From JARLFX01 sp036404255 (GTDB lineage: Bacteria; Acidobacteriota; Terriglobia; Terriglobales; Acidobacteriaceae), in NCBI GenBank assembly GCA_036404255.1, contig DASWOP010000256.1:1-22989 (forward strand): a stretch of DNA of 22,989 nucleotides. The letters run 5' to 3'. The position numbers and the translations under genes were made by a program. This document shows positions 15,901 to 22,760 of the stretch, in pieces (positions within the stretch are counted from its first letter, which is position 1; each line of letters begins with the position of its first letter). The notes under the pieces were generated by a model. The model worked only from the letters and a program-made list of their open reading frames with translations. It had not been told where the DNA came from and ran no database searches.

Positions 15901-16337
15901 GAGTTGATGGGACGTTCGATGATGGCGCCTGCATCAGCGTGAGACGCAGAACCGGATAGTTTTATGCGGAAGACGGCGAGTTCGCCGACACGGACGGTGA
16001 CCGTGGCTTGCTGGGGGGCGAACCCGGAGGCTGCGGCGCGGAGGTTGTATTCGCCGGGGTCGAGCGCAGGGAGTTGAAACTGGCCGCGTGCGTCGGTGCC
16101 GGTGCTGATCTCTGCCGCGGTCGCGGTGTTGGTGAGGAGTAGAACGGCATCAGCAAGCGCGGCGCCATGGGTGTCGGTTACCGTGCCGGCTAATCCTCCC
16201 TCCGCTGCGGACTGCGCATGGGCAGCAAGCGAGAGGGCGAGGATGGTGGCGCAGAACGCGCGGTGTATGAGGTGCCGCTGGCGGATGGGGGGCGAGCCGG
16301 GGTGTGTTCGCTTACTCTCTGCTGCACGATGCGGCAC
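12972..16337 (-). CDS. Oar-like TonB-dependent receptor with carboxypeptidase-regulatory-like domain (GC-rich copy)
   Basis: The 1121-residue product is an outer-membrane receptor. It has a long basic N-terminus and a signal peptide (about 24-42, ending AAHAQ). A carboxypeptidase-regulatory-like beta-sandwich follows (about 47-130: GLAGTVTDTHGAALADAVLLL...DPGEYNLRAAASGF). The plug (about 150-260) contains LPADGRRWSNLALLTPG, ISFRG, LVDGSDDNQEFF and GGPAGGTLNMVTRSGG, and is followed by a beta-barrel. It ends in QFSLRAEF, with the terminal phenylalanine expected for BAM-dependent barrels. Such receptors are abundant in Acidobacteria and are thought to import large ligands such as glycans; the ligand here is unknown. 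The start is GTG 16337 with AAGGGGA upstream. Nucleotides 14013-14078 encode four cysteines within 22 residues. It is collinear with the neighbouring receptor, hence a paralogue. Confidence 0.92.
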   Translation of the reverse strand: MPHRAAESKRTHPGSPPIRQRHLIHRAFCATILALSLAAHAQSAAEGGLAGTVTDTHGAALADAVLLLTNTATAAEISTGTDARGQFQLPALDPGEYNLRAAASGFAPQQATVTVRVGELAVFRIKLSGSASHADAGAIIERPINSASASSSQITLQEIRALPADGRRWSNLALLTPGASPDASSGRGLISFRGLPSILNNNLVDGSDDNQEFFASARGRTRAAYTFTQESVHEFQVLASNYAAQYGGPAGGTLNMVTRSGGKSLHGSLFYSLRDSRLAAHNPFSTFTSFNAATATATTILVKPYDQRQQWGGSISGPANFGRHPIFGGALFYFYAFDQQHRDFPAASSPQSPQFYSLIANQTALLRNNRGLTMAKINAALGYLSSLGGTLPRLGNQTVNFPKLDWVRSRQHASLQYNRMRWNSPAGVQTQTVVARGLASFGNDSTKVDTVQARWQAGLGPRLINDLRAQYSRDFEFESPQQPLPQEPATAPGGYAPQVSISPDGFTFGTPRTVSRAAYPDERRQAISDQLTLVRGHHLLAAGITFNRVDERISNLLDAEGSYRYSPRLLLANGEGQPNGLADWITDFTFSANSYPSGGCPAVEGGALHYFCFRSFTQGFGPHESRFTLRQWSGFVQDEWQLLRRVHLSFGVRYELEQLPAAQHPNAALDAAFGAIGSTSTLPADRNNFAPRFGLAWSPGNKGRTVLRAGYGVFYGRVAGATVRSALMDTAVSSNGQPISAFHIRITPTTEVGCGPGGTAPCSCPPGSDGFGYPCTFTSLPVGIPAVANTTSTVFFDHHFRLPMIQEGSFSLEHEFPASIIVSAGYLMSLSRQLPNFVDVNIAPSTTLAEFQSQGGPFDGQIFFVPKYTARANANFGPVTDILSNVSGSYNALVLQARKRLQPGVELRVHWTWSKALDFGQSSAAVAEENAQFDPFHVRYDKALSSLNYPHRIALSMVLSPRIAFGNRLLRAAVNGWQFAPVFTESSGRPYSYQIRGGTSLNGGRLSINGAGGALYLPSVGRNTLRLPDTTNLNLRLARRGRIGPRVRLSGSAELFNALNHTNYSRVNTTAYDVGPTTTGVTKLIFQSAAVNPVTPFGQRTGAATSLTRERQVQFSLRAEF

Positions 16338-16568
16338 GCTTTCTTTCCCCTTCCATAGCGCTCTGCCTGCCGCAAGGTGTGCGGTGGCGGAGCGAGCTTA
16401 CACAGCAGGGGATAGACGGGCCCGTTCGCAGGAGAAGACCTGCTAGAAGTGCGAACAAAACGTTTGCTGAGATCGAATGCAGAGTATCGCGGATAGCGGC
16501 AAATGGGAAGAGGCAAAGTTTGTCGCGTGTTAAGGGAGGCTTAAACTCGAGCGGCTGTTGCGTTAAAA
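16338..16568. other. Intergenic region between the two receptor genes
   Basis: About 230 bp separate the GTG of the first receptor from the terminator of the second. It must hold the promoter of the first receptor if the terminator is efficient. I see AAGGGGAAAG directly before the GTG but no convincing -35/-10 pair, no operator palindrome and no gene. Confidence 0.4.
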
Positions 16569-16602
16569 ACAAAAGGCGGCAACCAAAGTTGCCGCCTTTT
16601 GT
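16569..16602 (-). terminator. Strong intrinsic terminator of the second receptor gene
   Basis: A perfect 15-bp stem, acaaaaggcggcaac (16569-16583) with gttgccgccttttgt (16588-16602), closes a 4-base CAAA loop. Read on the minus strand it lies 15 bases after the stop codon, and the T-rich 3' arm is followed by TTTTT. This is the best terminator in the window and should separate the two receptor transcripts. The plus-strand reading has only GGGTTTG after the stem. Confidence 0.88.
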
Positions 16603-16617
16603 GGGTTTGTGTCTGGA

Positions 16618-19600
16618 CTAGAACGCAAGGCGAATAGCAAGTTGAATCTGGCGCTCGCTATAGGTGTAATTCGAGTTTCCGTTGTTGGGGAAGCCGAAGT
16701 TACCACTGGTATACGGCGTGGTGAACGTTGCATTTGCCGCTCCGGTGCCCGTGGTTGCAAACGAATAACCTGTCGTCGAGGAGACCCCGGTCACGTTGAT
16801 ATGGTTTGCCAAGTTGAAGGCCTCACCGATCAACTGCAGACGATACTTCTCGGCAATCGTAAATTCCTTCTCAGCCCGCAGATCCAGCACGAGGTCGCGG
16901 CGATAGTGATACGCGTTGCGCTGGCCGGGGACGAAGGTAACACCCGAGCCGGTAAAACCAGCCGCACTGGCCTGATAGCAAGGGGTAAGGTTGGTTGTGG
17001 TTGTCGTGCACTGCGCCGGCACCGAGCTGACGGCCATGCTGTAGGGCAAGCCCGTCTGCGCCTGGAACAACGGATTCAGATTCCATCCGTTGAAGATGTA
17101 TTTTTTCCAGTCGGTGTAGTGCGTCGTGGAACTGATCAGCACCCAGCCCACAAAACGGTTGGGGATGTTGTAGATGGATGGGCCATAGTTGACGCGAGGG
17201 TTGCTATACGGGTCGGCCCAGTTATTTGAACCAGGCGCGGTATTGGCATTCTGGTTGAAATCCAGTGCGTGCGACCATGTGTAGTTCGCGTCCCATTGGA
17301 ACATTTTGTAGGTCTTGTTTTGTATTTCAGCCACTAGTGCGTGGTAGCTCGAGTTGACATTGCTTACATTCTGGAGAATTGCGCCGTAGGCCGGATTCTT
17401 CAGAACCGGCGTTGAAACCACCGCGCCGCCACTTACCGTCGTCTGCGTACCAGCGTAGACCGTGGTGTTGAAGGCGCTCGCTCCAAGCGGACCATACTGG
17501 CCGTTCGCGTTTGCCTTCGGCGTAATGGTCTCTGTGTATGCGGCTGCCGGGTTGAGGTTGACATTGAGCGTGTTGGGCAATTCGCGGCCAAGAGCGCCGA
17601 GATAGCTGACCGACAACACCGTGCCATGGCTCAGATCCTGCTGCACGGCAAGGTCGAACTCATGAACCATGGGGTTCTGATAGTTCTTCGTGAAGTACTC
17701 TACGTTGGGCGGAGCCGGGAAATTAGACGACGCCGTAGCCACCACGGCCGGGAACTTTGGGGCACCGGCTGTGATGGGAGTATATGTGATTGCGTTCTGA
17801 CCTGCAGTTACAGCATTTGCAGAATTGATGTAAGTCGTAATGACGTAGTAGACCGGAACCAGCCCGTAGTACAGACCATAGCCGCCACGCAAAACTGACT
17901 TGCCAGTACCGAAGAGATCGAGCACAAATCCGGCACGCGGCCCGAAGTTATTTCTATCGTTCGGACGGTTTGTCGTTTGCGGGATCACGGGGTTTACCGT
18001 GCTCGCATAGGGGGAGGGGATGTTCTCGTATTCATAGCGCAGACCGAGGTCGAGCGTCAGGCGCGGAGTCGCTTTCCAAGTGTCCTGCACGAAGTAGCCA
18101 TAGTCTGTCGTCGCGAGCTCAAATGCCGGCGTACCGAAACCTTGCTGGTAGCGGTAGTAGCAGGGATATGCGCCGGTTACAGCACCCGCGGTAGAACTCG
18201 CATACGCAAGCTGACCGCTTGAATCGCAAGAGTTTGGGCGAGCATTGTTCTTGTTGTAAACATCGGCGAAGTAGTTGCCGAGGAAGGCGTACGCGTACAA
18301 GCCATTCGACTCATACAGGTTATTGATGATGTCGTTGTTGTGGACGATATCAACACCAGCCTTGAAGGTGTGATTGCCATGAACCCAGTTCAGGGTATCC
18401 GCAATCTGCCACTTGCGCTCATCCGGCAGAGCAAGGCGGAAGGAGTAGTAAGGTGTACCGGCATAGAAGCCGTAGTTTGTCGTCGTCGAGTTAATGCCAC
18501 CGTTGTACGCGATCTGCAACTGGGGAAGAGCGCCACTTCCATTGGTATAGTTGGCGATATCGTAGGGCGTCTGCGGCTGCGCGCTCTCGTCGTTCAGTTC
18601 GCGGCCATACTGGTAACGGATTTCGTTGGTAATGTGAGGCGTGATCACGCTGTCCAGCTTTGCGAGGCCGTAGTCCAGCTTGACGAAGTCGTTGCCGAAG
18701 CTGCCCGTACCGTACATGTTAACCTTCTGGGTCTGTACGCCACCGGGCGAATCCCAGCGGAGGCGGTGATAGAGCAGGCTGAGATGCTGCTTGCTATTGA
18801 CTTGCCAATCGATCTTTGGCGTGTTGATGGTCTGATCGCCAGTGCGCTTTACCGGACCAAGGTCGGTATTCAGCGCCGTCAGATATGTTACCCATGTTGC
18901 CGCAGCTGCGGCATAGGTCTGGCCAGTACGTGCTGCCAGAGCGCAGGCCTGGTTGTCGATCGGAGTCACCGTGCCAGTGCCGCCTGTTACCTGGCCGGTC
19001 GCGTTGCAAGTGCCGCCATTGCCGGGAGCGGTCTGCGTCGGGATAGAGTAGAAACCCTGCGCACTACCGGTTGCTCCGGTACCGCCGTTTTGATTGTTCG
19101 CTACGCCCGTACCGGGGAAGTTGCGGCGGAAGCCGTCATACGCATAGAAGAAGAAGACCTTGTCTTTGATGATCGGGCCGCCGAGGCCAAAACCCCACTG
19201 CTTGCGCCAATCCTTCGGCTTGTATGGAGAGGTGACTACCGCGGTACCGGATACACGCGTAATGGTCGCAAATGGGTTAATCGCACCCCAATTGTTATCA
19301 CGGTCGTAGAAGTAGAGTTCGCCATGGAGTTGGTTGGTTCCGCTCTTGGTCACCGAGTTCACAACGCCACCGGCTGCGCGGCCATATTCTGCCTGATAGA
19401 CGCCGGTATTGACCTGGAACTCTTTCACCGCGACCTGCGCCGTAGAATAACCTTCACGGGTACGTCCGCGCTCTTCTGCGTAGAACGCCTGATTGTCATC
19501 GGCGCCGTCAATCTGCACATTATTGAAAAGGGTGCTGATGCCGCGGAAGCTCAACAGCCCGAAGCCGCTTGTATCAGAGGTCACGCCGGGCGTGAGCAGA

Positions 19601-20079
19601 GTCAGATCGGACCAGCGGCGACCATTGATCGGCAGGCTGTCTATGGCGCGCTCATTCAGGTTCGATGCAAAATCGGGAGCTTCGTAGTTGATGATCGGAG
19701 CATCCGTCGAAACGGTGACAGACTCCGCAGCAGAACCAACAGGAAGATGCGGTTGAAGCTGGGTCAGTTTACCGACTTCGACCGTGACCGTGGTCGCCTT
19801 ATAATCCTTGAAGCCTGCGGCGTGGACCGTTACGGTATAGGTTCCGGGCTGTAGCAGGGGCTGCTTGAAGTACCCACTTCCATCGGTGGTCAGGGTCAAT
19901 TCACTGTTTGTGCCGTCATTGTGGATCACCACGGATGCATTCGCTACAACCGCACTGTTGGCATCGAATACCGTGCCGGCAATGGCTCCCTGGGTGGTGG
20001 ACTGGGCGTTGGCGCGGAAAGATACGGCCAGACAGGCCAGAAGGACGACGCTAAAAAGCTTCAGGCTCTTGCTCAACAT
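16618..20079 (-). CDS. Oar-like TonB-dependent receptor with carboxypeptidase-regulatory-like domain (lower-GC copy)
   Basis: The 1153-residue product starts with a clear signal peptide (MLSKSLKLFSVVLLACLAVSFRANAQ). A carboxypeptidase-regulatory-like domain follows (about 30-115: GAIAGTVFDANSAVVANASVVI...PGTYTVTVHAAGFKDY). The plug contains LPINGRRWSDLTLLTPG, LLSFRG, QIDGADDNQAFYAEERGRTREGY and RAAGGVVNSVTKSGTNQLHGELY, followed by a barrel ending in QLAIRLAF. It is collinear with the upstream-lying paralogue over the whole length. It differs by a Gly/Thr-rich insertion (NNQNGGTGATGSAQ and GQVTGGTGTVTP) and by lower GC (about 50% in sampled lines against about 65-68%). The ATG at 20079 has AGGAG about 9 bases upstream. 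Two dyads lie in its leader. It is divergent from obgE and has its own terminator. The ligand is unknown; glycan or peptide uptake is inferred from the family. Confidence 0.94.
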   Translation of the reverse strand: MLSKSLKLFSVVLLACLAVSFRANAQSTTQGAIAGTVFDANSAVVANASVVIHNDGTNSELTLTTDGSGYFKQPLLQPGTYTVTVHAAGFKDYKATTVTVEVGKLTQLQPHLPVGSAAESVTVSTDAPIINYEAPDFASNLNERAIDSLPINGRRWSDLTLLTPGVTSDTSGFGLLSFRGISTLFNNVQIDGADDNQAFYAEERGRTREGYSTAQVAVKEFQVNTGVYQAEYGRAAGGVVNSVTKSGTNQLHGELYFYDRDNNWGAINPFATITRVSGTAVVTSPYKPKDWRKQWGFGLGGPIIKDKVFFFYAYDGFRRNFPGTGVANNQNGGTGATGSAQGFYSIPTQTAPGNGGTCNATGQVTGGTGTVTPIDNQACALAARTGQTYAAAAATWVTYLTALNTDLGPVKRTGDQTINTPKIDWQVNSKQHLSLLYHRLRWDSPGGVQTQKVNMYGTGSFGNDFVKLDYGLAKLDSVITPHITNEIRYQYGRELNDESAQPQTPYDIANYTNGSGALPQLQIAYNGGINSTTTNYGFYAGTPYYSFRLALPDERKWQIADTLNWVHGNHTFKAGVDIVHNNDIINNLYESNGLYAYAFLGNYFADVYNKNNARPNSCDSSGQLAYASSTAGAVTGAYPCYYRYQQGFGTPAFELATTDYGYFVQDTWKATPRLTLDLGLRYEYENIPSPYASTVNPVIPQTTNRPNDRNNFGPRAGFVLDLFGTGKSVLRGGYGLYYGLVPVYYVITTYINSANAVTAGQNAITYTPITAGAPKFPAVVATASSNFPAPPNVEYFTKNYQNPMVHEFDLAVQQDLSHGTVLSVSYLGALGRELPNTLNVNLNPAAAYTETITPKANANGQYGPLGASAFNTTVYAGTQTTVSGGAVVSTPVLKNPAYGAILQNVSNVNSSYHALVAEIQNKTYKMFQWDANYTWSHALDFNQNANTAPGSNNWADPYSNPRVNYGPSIYNIPNRFVGWVLISSTTHYTDWKKYIFNGWNLNPLFQAQTGLPYSMAVSSVPAQCTTTTTNLTPCYQASAAGFTGSGVTFVPGQRNAYHYRRDLVLDLRAEKEFTIAEKYRLQLIGEAFNLANHINVTGVSSTTGYSFATTGTGAANATFTTPYTSGNFGFPNNGNSNYTYSERQIQLAIRLAF

Positions 20080-20115
20080 ATAGTGGCTCTCCTAAAAGAT
20101 GCTTCTAAATTGCTG

Positions 20116-20148
20116 TAGCGCAAATGCGCTATCTTCCGCCAATGCGGC
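20116..20148. promoter_or_regulatory. Two dyads upstream of the second receptor gene
   Basis: A 16-bp dyad TAGCGCAAATGCGCTA (20116-20131) and a second short one, CCGCCAATGCGG (20137-20148), lie 37-69 bp upstream of the receptor ATG in the 250-bp divergent region with obgE. They could be operators or leader hairpins of the receptor mRNA. No matching regulator gene is in the window. I saw no clear promoter for either gene in this gap. Confidence 0.35.
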
Positions 20149-20329
20149 TATAAGGTCGCTGCAGGGGGATTTGGGCCCGCAATTGACGCGCGGCATATTT
20201 GCCTTGCGTCGTCAAAAAAATGAACTCCCCTTCGGCCAAGGTTCTCCGAGAGAGGTTCAGATTGCTGTTATGAAGTAATCCTAACCTGCTTCCGTTACAC
20301 TGGGAAGTGAAAAGTGTGTGACAAATAAG

Positions 20330-21382
20330 ATGTTTATAGATGAAGCCCATATACGAATTAAGGCAGGCGATGGCGGAAATGGCTGCATGGCCTTCCGGCG
20401 GGAGAAGTTTGTCCCCAAGGGCGGGCCTTCCGGCGGCGATGGGGGCCATGGCGGCGACATCTATATGGAATCGTCTCTTTCCCACAACACCCTGATCCAT
20501 TTCCGCTACAACCCTGAATACAAGGCAGACAGGGGGCGGCATGGAGAGGGCTCCAACTGCTCGGGGCGCGAGGGGATCGACACCGTGCTGAAGGTTCCGG
20601 TGGGCACACTCCTGTATGACGAGGAGACAAATGAGCTGATCCATGACTTCAGCCGCTCGGGTGAGCGCATTGTGGTGGCGCATGGAGGGCGCGGCGGGCG
20701 CGGCAACCAGCATTTTGCCACGTCGACGCACCAGGCTCCGCGGGAGCATGAGCTGGGCCGGCCCGGGGAACAACGGAATTACCGGCTGGAACTGAAGCTG
20801 CTGGCGGATGCCGGGCTGGTGGGGTATCCCAATGCGGGAAAATCGACGCTGATCTCGCGCGTTTCGGCTGCGCGGCCAAAGATTGCGGACTATCCGTTCA
20901 CAACGCTGGAGCCACAGCTTGGCGTGGTCTCGATTGGCGAATGGCCGCACGAAGAGAGCTTTGTGATCGCTGATCTGCCCGGACTGATCGAGGGCGCGCA
21001 TCTGGGCGCTGGGCTGGGCGTGCAGTTTCTGAAGCATATTGAGCGCACCAGCCTGGTGATTCACCTGGTGGACGTCTCGGACGCCAGCGGGCGGGATAAT
21101 CCGGTCGAAGACTTCAACGTGATCCAGAACGAGTTGATCAGCTTTGGACATGGCGTGGAGAATAAACCGGTGATCGTGGTGGCATCGAAGATCGAGATCG
21201 CCAATCCGGAGAAGCTGAAGAAGCTGAAGGCTATGGCGAAACGGAAGAAACTGCCGTTTTTCGCGCTCTCTGCCGTTACCGGCGAGGGGATCGAAGCGTT
21301 CAAGTTCGAGGTTGGACATCAGGTCCGCGCGCTGCGACCGGTGGATAATGCAGCGGCTGCCGTAGTCGTTGAGGAGCGCTAA
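20330..21382 (+). CDS. obgE: GTPase ObgE/CgtA
   Basis: The product is the essential ribosome-associated GTPase that acts in late 50S assembly and stress response. From the ATG at 20330 it has 350 residues. The glycine-rich Obg fold (1-160) shows FIDEAHIRIKAGDGGNG, GGPSGGDGGHGGDIY and GGRGGRGNQHFATSTHQAPRE. The G domain has G1 GYPNAGKS (165-172), switch threonines at 191-192, G3 DLPG (215-218) and G5 SAV (314-316). G4 reads SKIE (286-289) instead of the usual NKxD/TKxD, which is odd. The variable C-terminal OCT domain is missing, as in many relatives. A GTG at 20318 in the same frame would add four residues (MTNK) and has GGGAAG upstream, so it is a real alternative start. nadD follows 5 bp later, so the two are an operon. 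Confidence 0.96.
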   Translation: MFIDEAHIRIKAGDGGNGCMAFRREKFVPKGGPSGGDGGHGGDIYMESSLSHNTLIHFRYNPEYKADRGRHGEGSNCSGREGIDTVLKVPVGTLLYDEETNELIHDFSRSGERIVVAHGGRGGRGNQHFATSTHQAPREHELGRPGEQRNYRLELKLLADAGLVGYPNAGKSTLISRVSAARPKIADYPFTTLEPQLGVVSIGEWPHEESFVIADLPGLIEGAHLGAGLGVQFLKHIERTSLVIHLVDVSDASGRDNPVEDFNVIQNELISFGHGVENKPVIVVASKIEIANPEKLKKLKAMAKRKKLPFFALSAVTGEGIEAFKFEVGHQVRALRPVDNAAAAVVVEER

Positions 21383-21387
21383 GAGCC

Positions 21388-22011
21388 GTGCGGATTGCGC
21401 TTTTCGGCGGCACGTTTGACCCGCCGCATCGTGCACACATTGCGGTAGCACAGGCTGCGGCGGATGCTTTCCGGCTGGATCGCGTGCTCTTTGCACCGGC
21501 TGGGCGGCAGCCACTGAAACCCGGCACAATCTATGCCAGCTACACCGACCGGCTGGGTATGGTAGAGCGCGCGGTGCAGGCTGACGCGCGGTTTGCCGCG
21601 AGCACGCTGGATGAACCCCTGGCCGACGGCTCCGCCAACTACACCGTGGATGCGCTGGCTACGCTGGATGCCGGGCGTGCGCCGGGCAATGAGCTCTTCT
21701 GCATTGTGGGAGCGGACGCTTTTCTGGATCTGCCCCGCTGGCGAGAGCCGGAGCGGTTGCTGACGCTGGCGGAGTGGATTGTGGTGAGCCGGCCGGGGTT
21801 TTCGATGGGTTCACTGGCAAAGCTCACGCTGCTGCCGCCGGAGTTTGCCCGCGTTCACCTGCTGGAGACGGTACACCAGGATGTTTCGGCTACCGCTCTG
21901 CGCGAGGGGTTGGCGCGGGGCGAGAACATGGATGCAGAACTGGCGCCAGGTGTGGGGGAGTATATCCGCGCCCACAATCTCTATTCCCAACATGGTCCGA
22001 TTTCAATATGA
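21388..22011 (+). CDS. nadD: Nicotinate-nucleotide adenylyltransferase
   Basis: The 207-residue enzyme adenylates nicotinate mononucleotide to deamido-NAD in NAD biosynthesis, in the cytoplasm. The nucleotidyltransferase motif GGTFDPPHRAH (7-17) carries the two catalytic histidines H14 and H17; the usual HxGH glycine is alanine here. IVGADAFLDLPRWREPERLL (107-125) and VSATALRE (166-173, the counterpart of ISSTxIR) complete the fold. Length is normal. The start is GTG 21388, only 5 bp after the obgE stop, so the ribosome-binding site lies in the obgE end (GAGGAG or TAAGAG). It is followed by the convergent 155-residue gene with a 3-bp gap, where rsfS would be expected to follow directly. Confidence 0.95.
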   Translation: MRIALFGGTFDPPHRAHIAVAQAAADAFRLDRVLFAPAGRQPLKPGTIYASYTDRLGMVERAVQADARFAASTLDEPLADGSANYTVDALATLDAGRAPGNELFCIVGADAFLDLPRWREPERLLTLAEWIVVSRPGFSMGSLAKLTLLPPEFARVHLLETVHQDVSATALREGLARGENMDAELAPGVGEYIRAHNLYSQHGPISI

Positions 22012-22014
22012 AAA

Positions 22015-22482
22015 CTATCTCTTCATAGCCTTGAGGAGCTTATCCATTGCGCGATTCAGGGGCCACGAAATACCGCAATATTCGTTGACAGAGAATATTG
22101 GCGCATCCGAATCAGCCGGAACGTGTCCTCCTTTGAACACGTCGACTTTATCTCCGAGACAGGAAGTGTCTTTAAAGCTGTTGCCGACCGACCCTTCATT
22201 GATCTCATGCACCACAATCACAATGTCCGCATCGGCTGGATTAACTACTGTATTCAATTTCGCCTTGGCGAGCTTGTCTGATATTTGCTTCTTCGCCCTC
22301 GCAAAATCTGGGACATAAGGAGCGGTGGCAGGTGGCCCCAGTTCGATAAATACGGCGACCTTTTCAGCGGACCTAAGTATCGCGTTTGAATCTATATCCC
22401 CATTGCCTGCCATGTTATGGAGCTGTCCAAAGCACTGCACGAATGCACCCAAGACTAATAGGCCAATCAACATCCTTTTCAT
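22015..22482 (-). CDS. Small exported protein of unknown function
   Basis: The 155-residue product begins with a signal peptide (MKRMLIGLLVLGAFVQCFG). C17 is not in a good lipobox, so a lipoprotein is uncertain. The mature part has an alpha/beta pattern: AEKVAVFIELGPPATAPYVPDFARAKKQISDKLAKAKLN, then NPADADIVIVVHEIN, and two later cysteines (TSCLGDKV, NEYCGIS) that may form a disulfide. I recognise no family. The 'AKKQISDKLAKAKLN...ADADIVIVV' part faintly recalls periplasmic domains that list a residue's own turnover or resistance factors, but this is not enough for a call. The ATG has GAGGAG 6 bases upstream. It lies 20 bp after the 85-residue gene on the same strand. Local GC is about 50% in sampled lines against about 65% in nadD. 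Confidence 0.75.
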   Translation of the reverse strand: MKRMLIGLLVLGAFVQCFGQLHNMAGNGDIDSNAILRSAEKVAVFIELGPPATAPYVPDFARAKKQISDKLAKAKLNTVVNPADADIVIVVHEINEGSVGNSFKDTSCLGDKVDVFKGGHVPADSDAPIFSVNEYCGISWPLNRAMDKLLKAMKR

Positions 22483-22502
22483 CGCTCACTCCTCGGGACC
22501 AC

Positions 22503-22760
22503 TCAATTAGCAAGAATAATCTCACATGAAGGAGAAAGAGCAAGTTTTGCCGATGCTTCCTCCATCACCAAACCAGTAAGCGGGGGTGACGACTCATCTC
22601 GACTCAATTCCTGAGCCTCCGCCTTATTGAAAACGAGTCGCACCGTCAAGTGTGCGCCTTGCTGCCATAGGCGGTCTTTCGCCGAAGGCGCAGCGCTCTC
22701 TGCGAATACCGATACAATAACTATGTACAGCAGCACGGAAAGTGAGCTCTCAAACAACAT
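22503..22760 (-). CDS. Small putative exported protein, unknown function
   Basis: From the ATG at 22760 the product has 85 residues: a hydrophobic leader (MLFESSLSVLLYIVIVSVFAESAAP) that could be a signal peptide or membrane anchor, then a polar segment with LTVRLVFNKAEAQEL and a C-terminal LALSPSCEIILAN. The longer frame to 22838 runs antisense through rsfS and is unlikely. The ATG overlaps the rsfS ATG region by two bases; a GTG at residue 8 (22739) would avoid that. No strong Shine-Dalgarno sequence is seen for either. It is 20 bp upstream of the 155-residue exported protein, so the two look like an operon. No family is recognised, and whether the start and even the gene are right is uncertain. 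Confidence 0.5.
   Translation of the reverse strand: MLFESSLSVLLYIVIVSVFAESAAPSAKDRLWQQGAHLTVRLVFNKAEAQELSRDESSPPLTGLVMEEASAKLALSPSCEIILAN

Noticed and set aside
18340..19854. 504-codon plus-strand frame opposite the second receptor
   Set aside because: The receptor on the other strand has clear domains and a signal peptide; this frame has neither.
20129..21529. 466-codon minus-strand frame opposite obgE
   Set aside because: ObgE and NadD are certain on the plus strand; the translation is rich in Arg, His and Pro and has no domain.
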